64,000 bases of DNA from positions 5,424,501-5,488,500 of the forward strand of contig NZ_CP023202.1 of the NCBI RefSeq assembly GCF_000220705.2, in the 5' to 3' direction. Shown here one piece after another: positions 41,701-48,868 of the stretch. Below the pieces are notes generated by a model that ran no database searches, was not told the DNA's origin, and saw nothing but the letters and a program-made list of their open reading frames with translations. A program made the position numbers and the translations under genes. The DNA is from Streptomyces xinghaiensis S187 (GTDB taxonomy: Bacteria; Actinomycetota; Actinomycetes; Streptomycetales; Streptomycetaceae). Positions within the stretch are counted from its first letter, which is position 1, and each line of letters starts with the position of its first letter.

Positions 41701-43182
41701 TCAGTACGCTCCGCGTCCGTCGACGACGGCGCGGAACGTACGGGCCAGCAGGTCCAGATCCCCGCGGAGGCACCAGTTGTCGGCATAGCGCAGATCCAGC
41801 GCCACGCTCTCGTCCCAGGAGAGGTCGGACCGGCCGCTGATCTGCCAGAGCCCGGTGAGCCCCGGCTTGACCGCCAGCCGCCGCATCGCCACCTCGTCGT
41901 ACTGCGCCACCTCGTCGGGCAGCGGCGGGCGCGGCCCGACCAGCGACATCTCGCCGCGCAGGACGTTCACCAGCTGCGGCAGCTCGTCCAGCGAACTGCG
42001 CCGCAGCCACCGGCCCACCCGGGTCACCCGGGGGTCGCGGCGCATCTTGAACAGCGGGCCGTCCTGCTCGTTGGCGGCGGCCAGCTCCGCCCGCCGCCGC
42101 TCGGCGTCGACCACCATGGTGCGGAACTTCCACATGGTGAACGGCTTGGCGTCCAGGCCGGTCCGGGTCTGCCGGTGCAGCACCGGGCCCGGGGAGTCCA
42201 GCCGTATCACCAGCGCCAGCAGCCCGTACACCGGTGCGAGCAGCAGCAGGCCGAGCGCGGCGCCGGTCCGGTCCAGGGCGGCCTTGAGTGCCGTCTGCGC
42301 GCCCTGGCGGTGCGGCGGGGCGACGTGCAGCAGCGGCAGCCCGGCGACCGTGCTGGTCCGCAGGCGCCGCGGCGCCACGTCCGTCAGCCCGGGCGCCAGG
42401 GCCAGCGGCAGCCCCGAGTCGTGCAGCGCCCAGGACAGCCGGCGCAGCCGCTCACCGCTGATCCGCGGGCCGGGCACGACCAGCACCAGATCCGCGGCCA
42501 GCTGCTCGGCGGCGCCGAGCACCGGAACCCAGTCCTGCTCGCCCCGCGCGGGCGGCGCGGAGCCGATGCGGGCCGGGGCGGGCACCCCGGAGGTCAGCTG
42601 GGCGCTGCCGACCGGAACCACCCCGGTCACCACGTAGGCGTGGTCGGTACGGGAGGCGAGCCGCTCCACCACCTCGTCGGCGGAAGCGGGTTCGCCGATC
42701 ACCAGCACCCGGTGCACCGACTGCGCGGAGCGGCGCTGCCGCGTCAGATGCCGGTGGGTGACCTTGCCGCAGAGAGCCGTCAGCAGCGGGGCGAAGGAGA
42801 GGGCCGACAGGGCCGTCACGGGATCGGACGTCTCACCGGCCGCGATCCGGACCACCGCCAGCAGGCCCAGCAGCGTCAGCCAGTCGTGGAGCGCCGGTAT
42901 GACGCCGCGCGATTCGCCGAGGGCGCCGGATCCGTAGCGGTGGCGGGCGGCGCGGACGACGGTCCACAGAGCCGCCCCGACCAGAGCAGCCGGTACGGGA
43001 TGTGGCTGCCCCGAACCGGCGAAGACGAAGGCCACGGGAAGCGCGACCCCCAGGATGTCGGTGGCCAGCGCCGCGGGTAAATACCACCGCGCCTTGCCAC
43101 TGCGCCGGCGGTGTGGTGACCTCCCTCCGCGGACGCCGGAGGCCGTCACCGATCTGGCCTTGGACATACCGATATGCCGCAT
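41701..43182 (-). CDS. Polyprenyl-phosphate sugar-1-phosphate transferase (exopolysaccharide initiating enzyme)
   Basis: The 493-residue product has about four N-terminal membrane helices, a central soluble domain (VHRVLVIGEPASADEVVERL), then a fifth helix and the catalytic domain of the bacterial sugar transferase family. Conserved parts include FTMWKFRTMVVDAERRR, RVGRWLRRSSLDELPQLVNV, MSLVGPRPPLPDEVAQYD and KPGLTGLWQISGRSDLSWDE. It loads the first sugar phosphate on undecaprenyl phosphate and so starts repeat-unit synthesis. ATG 43182 has GGGGGG upstream. A 14-bp palindrome lies about 125 bases upstream. Confidence 0.92.
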   Translation of the reverse strand: MRHIGMSKARSVTASGVRGGRSPHRRRSGKARWYLPAALATDILGVALPVAFVFAGSGQPHPVPAALVGAALWTVVRAARHRYGSGALGESRGVIPALHDWLTLLGLLAVVRIAAGETSDPVTALSALSFAPLLTALCGKVTHRHLTRQRRSAQSVHRVLVIGEPASADEVVERLASRTDHAYVVTGVVPVGSAQLTSGVPAPARIGSAPPARGEQDWVPVLGAAEQLAADLVLVVPGPRISGERLRRLSWALHDSGLPLALAPGLTDVAPRRLRTSTVAGLPLLHVAPPHRQGAQTALKAALDRTGAALGLLLLAPVYGLLALVIRLDSPGPVLHRQTRTGLDAKPFTMWKFRTMVVDAERRRAELAAANEQDGPLFKMRRDPRVTRVGRWLRRSSLDELPQLVNVLRGEMSLVGPRPPLPDEVAQYDEVAMRRLAVKPGLTGLWQISGRSDLSWDESVALDLRYADNWCLRGDLDLLARTFRAVVDGRGAY

Positions 43183-43484
43183 GAACCCCCCTGGCACAGC
43201 GCGACCGTGACGGCGCGCGTACCCTTCCCCAAAGGCCACGCGCCTACGTACGTCTGACCGTATGGCAAACGTCTGTACGTCCGCTGCTGTTTGAAGAACT
43301 TTGCTCGGGGATATCCCCGGAATTCACTTCTTGGCGTGAAGACCCACCCTGCGCTGCCGTCACAGGGCCGGAGATGGTATAGGGGCGCGGATTCCGCAAG
43401 CGCGTGCCCGCCGTCGGCGCGGCGGACGGCGCCGGGGCGGGTGGCGTGCCGATACGGCCCCCGGCGCGGGGGCCGGGGCGGGGC
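43183..43484. other. Intergenic region with a 14-bp palindrome
   Basis: No gene is seen between the sugar transferase start and the heme oxygenase stop. CGGGGATATCCCCG at 43306-43319 is a perfect palindrome in a relatively AT-rich stretch, 124 bases upstream of the sugar transferase start. It is a candidate operator. Confidence 0.5.
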
Positions 43485-44165
43485 TCACGCGCTGAGCGGG
43501 TCCTCCACGCGCCGCGCGAAGTGGTCGCCGAGCTCCCGGAAGAGCGCCGTGTTCAAGGCGAAGGCGCGCCGGCACTCGTCCACGACGCGCTCCTTCTCGG
43601 CGTCGTCCACCGGCAGGGCGTCCAGCAGTTCGCGGTACTCCCGCTTGAAGGCGGCCGGGTTGCCGATCCCCTCGAAGACGTAGAACCGCACGCCGTCGCC
43701 CTTGCGTGTGAAGCCCCAGGTCTTCTCGGCGGTGGAGCGGATGATCTGGCCGCCGCTGAGGTCGCCGAGGTAGCGGGTGTAGTGGTGGGCCACATAGCCC
43801 GCGGGCCACTCCCGTGCGACCTCGGTGATCCGCGCGGCGTAGGCGGCGGTGGCGGGCAGCGGTACCGCGGCGGCCCGGCGGCCGGGGCCCCTGAGGTGGT
43901 CGAGATCACGTTCGAGCTCGGGGACCCGCCGCAGCTCCGTGCGGAGAAACGGTCCTGCGACCGGGTCGCCGACGAGGGCGTCCGCCTGCTCCTCCAAGGC
44001 GCGGTAGACGAACCACAGCTGCTCCGTGTAGAGCGCGTATGCCTCCACGCCCAGCCGGCCGGCGAGCATGTCGCCGATGAAGGCGGAGTTCTCGGCCTCG
44101 GTGTGCTGCGCGTGCGACGCGGTGCGGATCAGGGTCGAGAACGGCGTGCTGCTGGGGGCGTCCAT
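43485..44165 (-). CDS. Heme oxygenase, biliverdin-producing (HmuO-like)
   Basis: The 226-residue all-helical product has the proximal region TLIRTASHAQHTEAENSAFI with the heme-ligating His, and the distal-helix motif YTRYLGDLSGGQIIRSTAEK (the GGQI kink over heme). The terminal helix is VVDECRRAFALNTALFRELG. It opens heme to biliverdin, CO and iron, using reductase electrons; in bacteria this usually serves iron acquisition. GGAGG lies seven bases before ATG 44165. There is no reductase gene nearby. Confidence 0.93.
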   Translation of the reverse strand: MDAPSSTPFSTLIRTASHAQHTEAENSAFIGDMLAGRLGVEAYALYTEQLWFVYRALEEQADALVGDPVAGPFLRTELRRVPELERDLDHLRGPGRRAAAVPLPATAAYAARITEVAREWPAGYVAHHYTRYLGDLSGGQIIRSTAEKTWGFTRKGDGVRFYVFEGIGNPAAFKREYRELLDALPVDDAEKERVVDECRRAFALNTALFRELGDHFARRVEDPLSA

Positions 44166-44443
44166 GGCGGGCCTCCGGGGACCGGTGCGGGCGGGTCGGT
44201 GCGCCGCCACGCTCTCCGCGAGGGGTGCGGCGGAGGCGCGGGCGCCGGCTGGCGTCTGCTCGGGTCTGCTCCGGGCCCGCTCGCGCCGGCCCGCAGCGCG
44301 AGTCTACAGGTTTCCGACAGGCTGTCGGGAAGTCCGCCCGCCGGCCCGCGGCCACTTCCCGCCGGCCCGCCGCCCGTCCGGCGCGCTCCGGGCGGGCGGC
44401 GGGCGGCGGCGGCAGGCCGACGGGGCGTGCGGCAGCCGGGGGG

Positions 44444-45301
44444 TCAGGGCAGCGTCAGGATCTCCGCGCCGGACTCGGTCACCACGAGGGTGTGCTCGAA
44501 CTGGGCCGTCCGCTTCCGGTCCTTGGTGACCACGGTCCAGCCGTCCTCCCACATGTCGTACTCGTGGGTGCCCAGCGTCAGCATCGGCTCGATGGTGAAG
44601 GTCATCCCCGGCTTGATCACCGTGGTCGCGTGCGGGCTGTCGTAGTGCGGGACGATCAGGCCGGAGTGGAAGGAGCTGTTGATGCCGTGCCCGGTGAAGT
44701 CCCGGACCACGCCGTAGCCGAAGCGCTTGGCGTACGACTCGATGACCCGCCCGACGACGTTGATCTGCCGGCCGGGCCGGACCGCCTTGACCGCCCGGTT
44801 CAGCGCCTCCCGGGTCCGCTCCACCAGCAGCCGGGACTCCTCGTCCACGTCCCCGCAGAGGTAGGTGGCGTTGTTGTCGCCGTGCACGCCGCCGATGTAG
44901 GCGGTGACGTCCAGATTGACGATGTCCCCGTCGCGGAGCACGGTCGAGTCGGGGATGCCGTGGCAGATGACCTCGTTGACGGACGCGCAGAGCGACTTGG
45001 GGTAGCCCCGGTAGCCGAGGGTCGAGGGGTAGGCGCCGTGGTCGCACATGTACTCGTGCGCCACGCGGTCCAGTTCGTCGGTGGTGACGCCGGGCGCGAT
45101 GTGCCGCGCGGCCTCCTCCATCGCGCGGGCCGCGATGCGCCCGGCGATCCGCATGCGCTCGATCGTTTCGGCGTCCTGCACCTCTGATCCCGTGTACGGG
45201 GTGGGGGCGTCCCTGCCCACGTATTCGGGGCGCGGAATGGAGGCGGGTACGGAACGGCGGGGGGACAGCGTCCCGGGGACAAGCAGCGACTGGCCAGACA
45301 T
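44444..45301 (-). CDS. map: Methionine aminopeptidase, type I
   Basis: The 285-residue product has the actinobacterial N-terminal extension (PASIPRPEYVGRDAPTPYTG) and the pita-bread core. Metal ligands are visible in NLDVTAYIGGVHGDNNATYL (two Asp), DFTGHGINSSFHSG (His), FTIEPMLTLG (Glu) and AQFEHTLVVTESG (Glu). It removes the initiator Met from new proteins. The extension resembles the mycobacterial MetAP1c form. A predicted -10 box ends six bases before ATG 45301, suggesting a leaderless message. Confidence 0.95.
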   Translation of the reverse strand: MSGQSLLVPGTLSPRRSVPASIPRPEYVGRDAPTPYTGSEVQDAETIERMRIAGRIAARAMEEAARHIAPGVTTDELDRVAHEYMCDHGAYPSTLGYRGYPKSLCASVNEVICHGIPDSTVLRDGDIVNLDVTAYIGGVHGDNNATYLCGDVDEESRLLVERTREALNRAVKAVRPGRQINVVGRVIESYAKRFGYGVVRDFTGHGINSSFHSGLIVPHYDSPHATTVIKPGMTFTIEPMLTLGTHEYDMWEDGWTVVTKDRKRTAQFEHTLVVTESGAEILTLP

Positions 45302-45307
45302 GCGGCG

Positions 45308-45313
45308 AGTGTA
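45308..45313 (-). promoter_or_regulatory. -10 element (TACACT) of leaderless map
   Basis: Read on the minus strand, TACACT is six bases upstream of the ATG at 45301. No Shine-Dalgarno is present, so transcription would begin at the start codon. Confidence 0.5.
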
Positions 45314-45402
45314 TCCGCGGCCGCTCGGGCAACATGAGCGGCAGAGCGGCCGGAAGGCCGCCCGCGGCGGCCGGGAGCGGCCGCGAGGAGAGGAGCCCTT
45401 CG

Positions 45403-45648
45403 ATGGCGCTGTTCAGCAGGAACCGTCCGGCCGGCAAGGCGGGCGAGTGGTACTACTGCCTCAAGCACGGGAAGGTCGAGGAGGGGCCCGAGTGCCCGGC
45501 CAAGGACCGCATGGGCCCGTACGGGAGCCGGCCCGAGGCCGAGCACGCGATGGAGACGGCCGCGGAGCGCAACACCGAATGGGAGACCGACCCCCGCTGG
45601 CACGACCGGGACGGGACGGAGAACGGTCCGGCCGGCGGCCGGGGCTGA
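45403..45648 (+). CDS. Conserved small hydrophilic protein (81 aa)
   Basis: ATG 45403 has a strong GAGGAGAGGAG upstream. The product reads MALFSRNRPAGKAGEWYYCL, then KHGKVEEGPECPAKDRMGPY and GSRPEAEHAMETAAERNTEW. It has two Cys/His-containing turns (CLKHG and ECPAKD) that look like a compact domain, perhaps metal-binding. There is no signal or membrane segment. I recall similar actinobacterial proteins without known function. It is divergent from map, with 101 bases between their starts. Confidence 0.75.
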   Translation: MALFSRNRPAGKAGEWYYCLKHGKVEEGPECPAKDRMGPYGSRPEAEHAMETAAERNTEWETDPRWHDRDGTENGPAGGRG

Positions 45649-45711
45649 GCCGGGCCGGGCGGCCCGGGCGGCCCGGGCGGCCCACCCGGGTCCGGCCCGC
45701 CGGCGCCTGGA

Positions 45712-46329
45712 CTACCAGCCGGACGGCGGCGGGATCATCAGCCCCTCCGCCAGCCGGGAGAGCCGGTCCCGGAAGCGGCGCCGGCCGCGGGGCCCGGGCA
45801 GCCCGGTCTCACCGGCCGCCGCGCTCACCAGATGCTGAACGGTGTCGAGGCCGAGCACCCCGGCCGGCGCGGGCCCCGCCCCCGGGGCGGTCAGCGTCTC
45901 GTGCGCCAGCGACCGCAGATCCCGGTCGCCGCCGTCGAGGGCCAGCACGGTCGCCCCGGCGCGGCGGGCGCCGCGCACCCGTTCCAGCAGGTGTTCGCCC
46001 GGCTCGTCCGGGGTGACGACCAGCAGGGTCTCGCCCCGCCGCACCGCCTCCAGCCGGGCGGGCCCGACCGCCAGATGCGCGGGCGCGCCCGGCCGTACCC
46101 GGTGCCGCACCAGCGTGGGGGAGAGCTGCGGGAGTCCGGACCGGGCCGCCTCGTCGTCGAGATGGGCGGCCAGATGCCAGGGCTCGTACCCCGCGCTCCC
46201 CACCAGCAGCAGCCCGCCGCCGCGCGGATCGACGGAGCGGCGCAGCGCCCCGGCGAACCACCGGGTGGCGTCCAGCCAGGCCGTCCCGGCGAGCACGTCG
46301 CGCAGCAGGGCCACTCGTACGGCGTCCAT
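45712..46329 (-). CDS. Conserved protein with SIS-like features, function unknown (205 aa)
   Basis: The product begins MDAVRVALLRDVLAGTAWLD, followed by GGLLLVGSAGYEPWHLAAHL, HLAVGPARLEAVRRGETLLV and VTPDEPGEHLLERVRGARRA. The alternation of short strands with Gly turns and helices looks like a Rossmann-type or SIS-like domain. No catalytic motif was recognised. A minus-strand CAGGAT six bases before ATG 46329 suggests a leaderless start. It converges on the small gene at 45403. Confidence 0.7.
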   Translation of the reverse strand: MDAVRVALLRDVLAGTAWLDATRWFAGALRRSVDPRGGGLLLVGSAGYEPWHLAAHLDDEAARSGLPQLSPTLVRHRVRPGAPAHLAVGPARLEAVRRGETLLVVTPDEPGEHLLERVRGARRAGATVLALDGGDRDLRSLAHETLTAPGAGPAPAGVLGLDTVQHLVSAAAGETGLPGPRGRRRFRDRLSRLAEGLMIPPPSGW

Positions 46330-46335
46330 GCGCGC

Positions 46336-46341
46336 ATCCTG
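46336..46341 (-). promoter_or_regulatory. -10 element (CAGGAT) of a leaderless gene
   Basis: On the minus strand CAGGAT ends six bases before ATG 46329, with no ribosome-binding site between. Confidence 0.4.
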
Positions 46342-46540
46342 TACCAGCCGCGGAGCCCCGCGCCCGCCGGTCGGGCGAAGTTCCCCCGGACGGGACCGGG
46401 CGAGCGGTGCGGACCGCGGGACCCGCCCGGCGGGACGGCTCCCGGCGCCGGGCTGCGGTCTTCCCGGGGGCGGTCCCCCGGGGCATTCCGTCCGGGGCGC
46501 GGGAGCGGCGCCGGAGGCGTCGAAGCGCCGGGCCGGGTGT

Positions 46541-46555
46541 GACAGTATCGCTGTC
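46541..46555 (+). promoter_or_regulatory. Leaderless promoter and inverted repeat at npdG
   Basis: CAGTAT (46543-46548) is a -10-like box seven bases before ATG 46556. It lies inside the inverted repeat GACAG-N5-CTGTC (46541-46545 and 46551-46555). A repressor bound there would cover the -10 and the start codon. Confidence 0.45.
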
Positions 46556-47260
46556 ATGAACTCCACCGACGCAGCGCAGAAGGCCCCCGCCAAGGACCCC
46601 TGGGAGCTCCCCGACGTATCCGGCCTGGTGGTCGGCGTCCTCGGCGGCACCGGGGACCAGGGCCGCGGACTCGCCTACCGGCTGGCCCGGGCGGGGCAGA
46701 AGGTGATCATCGGCTCGCGGGCCGCCGAGCGTGCGGAGACCGTGGCCCGTGAGCTCGGCCACGGCGTCGAGGGCGCGGCCAACGCCGAGTGCGCCCGCCG
46801 CAGTGACATCGTGATCGTCGCGGTGCCGTGGGACGGTCACGCCGCGACCCTCACGGCCCTCCGCGACGACCTCGCGGGCAAGCTCGTCGTGGACTGCGTC
46901 AACCCGCTCGGCTTCGACAAGAAGGGCGCCTACGCCCTCAAGCCCGAGGAGGGCAGCGCGGCCGAGCAGGCCGCCGCCCTGCTCCCGGAGTCCCGGGTCA
47001 CCGCGGCCTTCCACCACCTCTCGGCCGTCCTCCTCCAGGACCCGGCGGTCGAGAAGATCGACACCGACGTGATGGTGCTCGGCGAGGTGCGTGCCGACTG
47101 CGAGACCGTCCAGGCCCTGGCCGCCCGCATCCCGGGGATGCGCGGCGTCTTCGCCGGCCGGCTGCGCAACGCCCACCAGGTGGAATCGCTCGTGGCCAAC
47201 CTGATCTCCGTGAACCGCCGGTACAAGGCCCACGCCGGGCTGCGGATCACCGACGTCTGA
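46556..47260 (+). CDS. npdG: NADPH-dependent F420 reductase
   Basis: The 234-residue product binds NADP with VVGVLGGTGDQGRGLAYRLA and the following Ser/Arg that select the phosphate (IIGSRAAERAETVARELG). Later it has VVDCVNPLGFDKKGAYALKP and AAFHHLSAVLLQDPAVEKI, as in Fno/NpdG enzymes. It transfers hydride between NADPH and the deazaflavin cofactor F420, supplying F420H2. Actinobacteria use this in secondary metabolism and redox reactions. It appears leaderless, with an inverted repeat across the promoter. Confidence 0.93.
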   Translation: MNSTDAAQKAPAKDPWELPDVSGLVVGVLGGTGDQGRGLAYRLARAGQKVIIGSRAAERAETVARELGHGVEGAANAECARRSDIVIVAVPWDGHAATLTALRDDLAGKLVVDCVNPLGFDKKGAYALKPEEGSAAEQAAALLPESRVTAAFHHLSAVLLQDPAVEKIDTDVMVLGEVRADCETVQALAARIPGMRGVFAGRLRNAHQVESLVANLISVNRRYKAHAGLRITDV

Positions 47261-47424
47261 GTCCGGCCGCCGCCACGCTCGGTCCACGGCTCCGGCCGTG
47301 GTCTCCGCCGCCGTGATCCGCGCCGGCCGGTCCCGGCCGTGAGGGGGTGGGGAGGACGGCGGCGGAGGGGCGTGGGGGACAATGGCCGGGTTCGTCGCAC
47401 CCGCTCTCCGAGGAGCCGACCGCC

Positions 47425-47616
47425 ATGCCCCGCCTCGCCCTCTTCTCGCTCGCCGTCTGCCTGCTCGCCACCGCCGCGGCGGTGGTCTCCTTCGTCGAGG
47501 GGAGCTGGCTGGGCGTCCTCTGGGTCATGATGGCGGGCGTCTCCTCCAACATGGCCTGGTTCCACTTCCGCAAGGACCGGGCCCAGCGCGCGGCGGCGCA
47601 GCACACCACGGGCTGA
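47425..47616 (+). CDS. Small two-helix membrane protein (63 aa)
   Basis: ATG 47425 lies ten bases after GAGGAG. The product reads MPRLALFSLAVCLLATAAAV, then VSFVEGSWLGVLWVMMAGVS and SNMAWFHFRKDRAQRAAAQH, giving two hydrophobic helices and a basic tail on the cytoplasmic side. Function is unknown. Confidence 0.72.
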   Translation: MPRLALFSLAVCLLATAAAVVSFVEGSWLGVLWVMMAGVSSNMAWFHFRKDRAQRAAAQHTTG

Positions 47617-47925
47617 CCGTCCGCGTCCGGAAAGGGCGGCTCCGTACTGCGGCATGCCGCCCCGGCCCGTGCCCGGCCGTCCGTGACACGGTCGCGGGAC
47701 CGCACGCCTTCCGGAGGGACGGATCGCGTGGCCGGACGGAGACGTGCGAGGTCGCCGCGGAGCGCTCGAAGAGCGGCGGGGAGCCGGCCCGGGCCGCTGC
47801 TCGACGCGGAGAGCACGGTCCGCGACCACGTGGCGGCGCTCCCCGGTGCTTCCTGGGAACCGTCCGCTGTCACGATTACCCCGGAGAGTGCTGAGTGCCG
47901 GAAACCCGGCGAGCGCGTCCGCCGG
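47617..47925. other. Intergenic region, no gene seen
   Basis: No protein-like frame or structured element was recognised between the small membrane protein and the converging protease gene. Confidence 0.4.
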
Positions 47926-48750
47926 TCACAGGAGGGGCGCGAGGTCCTCGTAGCGGAACCAGCCACTGTCCGGCTCGCCCTGCCAGAAGCGGAACCACTC
48001 CAGGCCCAGCGCCGTCTCGAACTCGCTCACGCCGAGGGCGGCCAGCAGAGCGTCCACCCCACCGAAGAAGACCCGGTTCACCTCCGGCACCCACAGCAGG
48101 GCGAAGACCAGCAGCAGCCCGAACGGCGCGATCTGGTCCAGCTGCCGCCGGGCTCCCCGCGACAGCCAGGGCTCGATGACGCCGTAGCCGTCCAGGCCCG
48201 GCACCGGCAGGGAGTTGAGGATCGCGGCCGTCACCTGGAGGAGAGCCAGGAAGGCCAGGGCACAGCGGAAGGCGAGCGGTACGCCGCTCAGCGCGTTCAG
48301 CCAGAACGGGGCGGTCAGCACCACCGCGAAGATCACGTTGGTGAGCGGCCCGGCCGCCGAGATCAAGCTGTGCCGCAGACGCCCCGGGATGCGCCCCCGC
48401 TCGATGAAGACCGCGCCGCCCGGCAGCCCGATCCCGCCCGCGATGAGGAAGAGGATCGGCAGCACGATGCTCAGCAGGGCATGGCTGTACTTCAGCGGGT
48501 TGAGGGTGAGATAGCCCTTGGCACCGACGGATATGTCGCCGCTGTGCAGGGCCGTCCGGGCATGGGCGTACTCATGCAGGGAGAGCGAGACGATCCAGCC
48601 CGAGAGGACGAAGAGGAACACGAGGAGGCCGGCGCTCACCGGCAGCTCCCCCTGAACCCACATCGCCCAGCCCGAGGCGGCCATGACGGCGGCCAGTGCG
48701 AGGAAGACGGGACTGACCCGGTTGTGGCGCGGGACTGCCGGGGTGTTCAT
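47926..48750 (-). CDS. Site-2 protease family (M50) membrane metallopeptidase
   Basis: The 274-residue product has six hydrophobic segments. The zinc site LSLHEYAHARTALHSGD (HExxH) is in the second, and NSLPVPGLDGYGVIEPW (the NPxPxxDG-type motif carrying the Asp ligand) is in a later one. M50 enzymes cut transmembrane substrates inside the membrane, for example anti-sigma factors. There is no PDZ domain, so this is the short SpoIVFB/YwhC-like type. It is divergent from nadE, 118 bases apart. The target is unknown. Confidence 0.87.
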   Translation of the reverse strand: MNTPAVPRHNRVSPVFLALAAVMAASGWAMWVQGELPVSAGLLVFLFVLSGWIVSLSLHEYAHARTALHSGDISVGAKGYLTLNPLKYSHALLSIVLPILFLIAGGIGLPGGAVFIERGRIPGRLRHSLISAAGPLTNVIFAVVLTAPFWLNALSGVPLAFRCALAFLALLQVTAAILNSLPVPGLDGYGVIEPWLSRGARRQLDQIAPFGLLLVFALLWVPEVNRVFFGGVDALLAALGVSEFETALGLEWFRFWQGEPDSGWFRYEDLAPLL

Positions 48751-48855
48751 GGGGCGACCGTACTGGAGCGGCGCCGGCCGGGTAGACGGCGGCCGGGAGG
48801 GGTGCGGAGCGCGCCTCTCCGCCCCGTATCGCGTCAGAGAGACGATTACCGTGAC

Positions 48856-48861
48856 TAGACT
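48856..48861 (+). promoter_or_regulatory. -10 element (TAGACT) of leaderless nadE
   Basis: TAGACT ends seven bases before GTG 48869, and no Shine-Dalgarno is present. This supports GTG 48869 as the true start rather than the upstream in-frame codons. Confidence 0.5.
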
Positions 48862-48868
48862 GGCGGCC

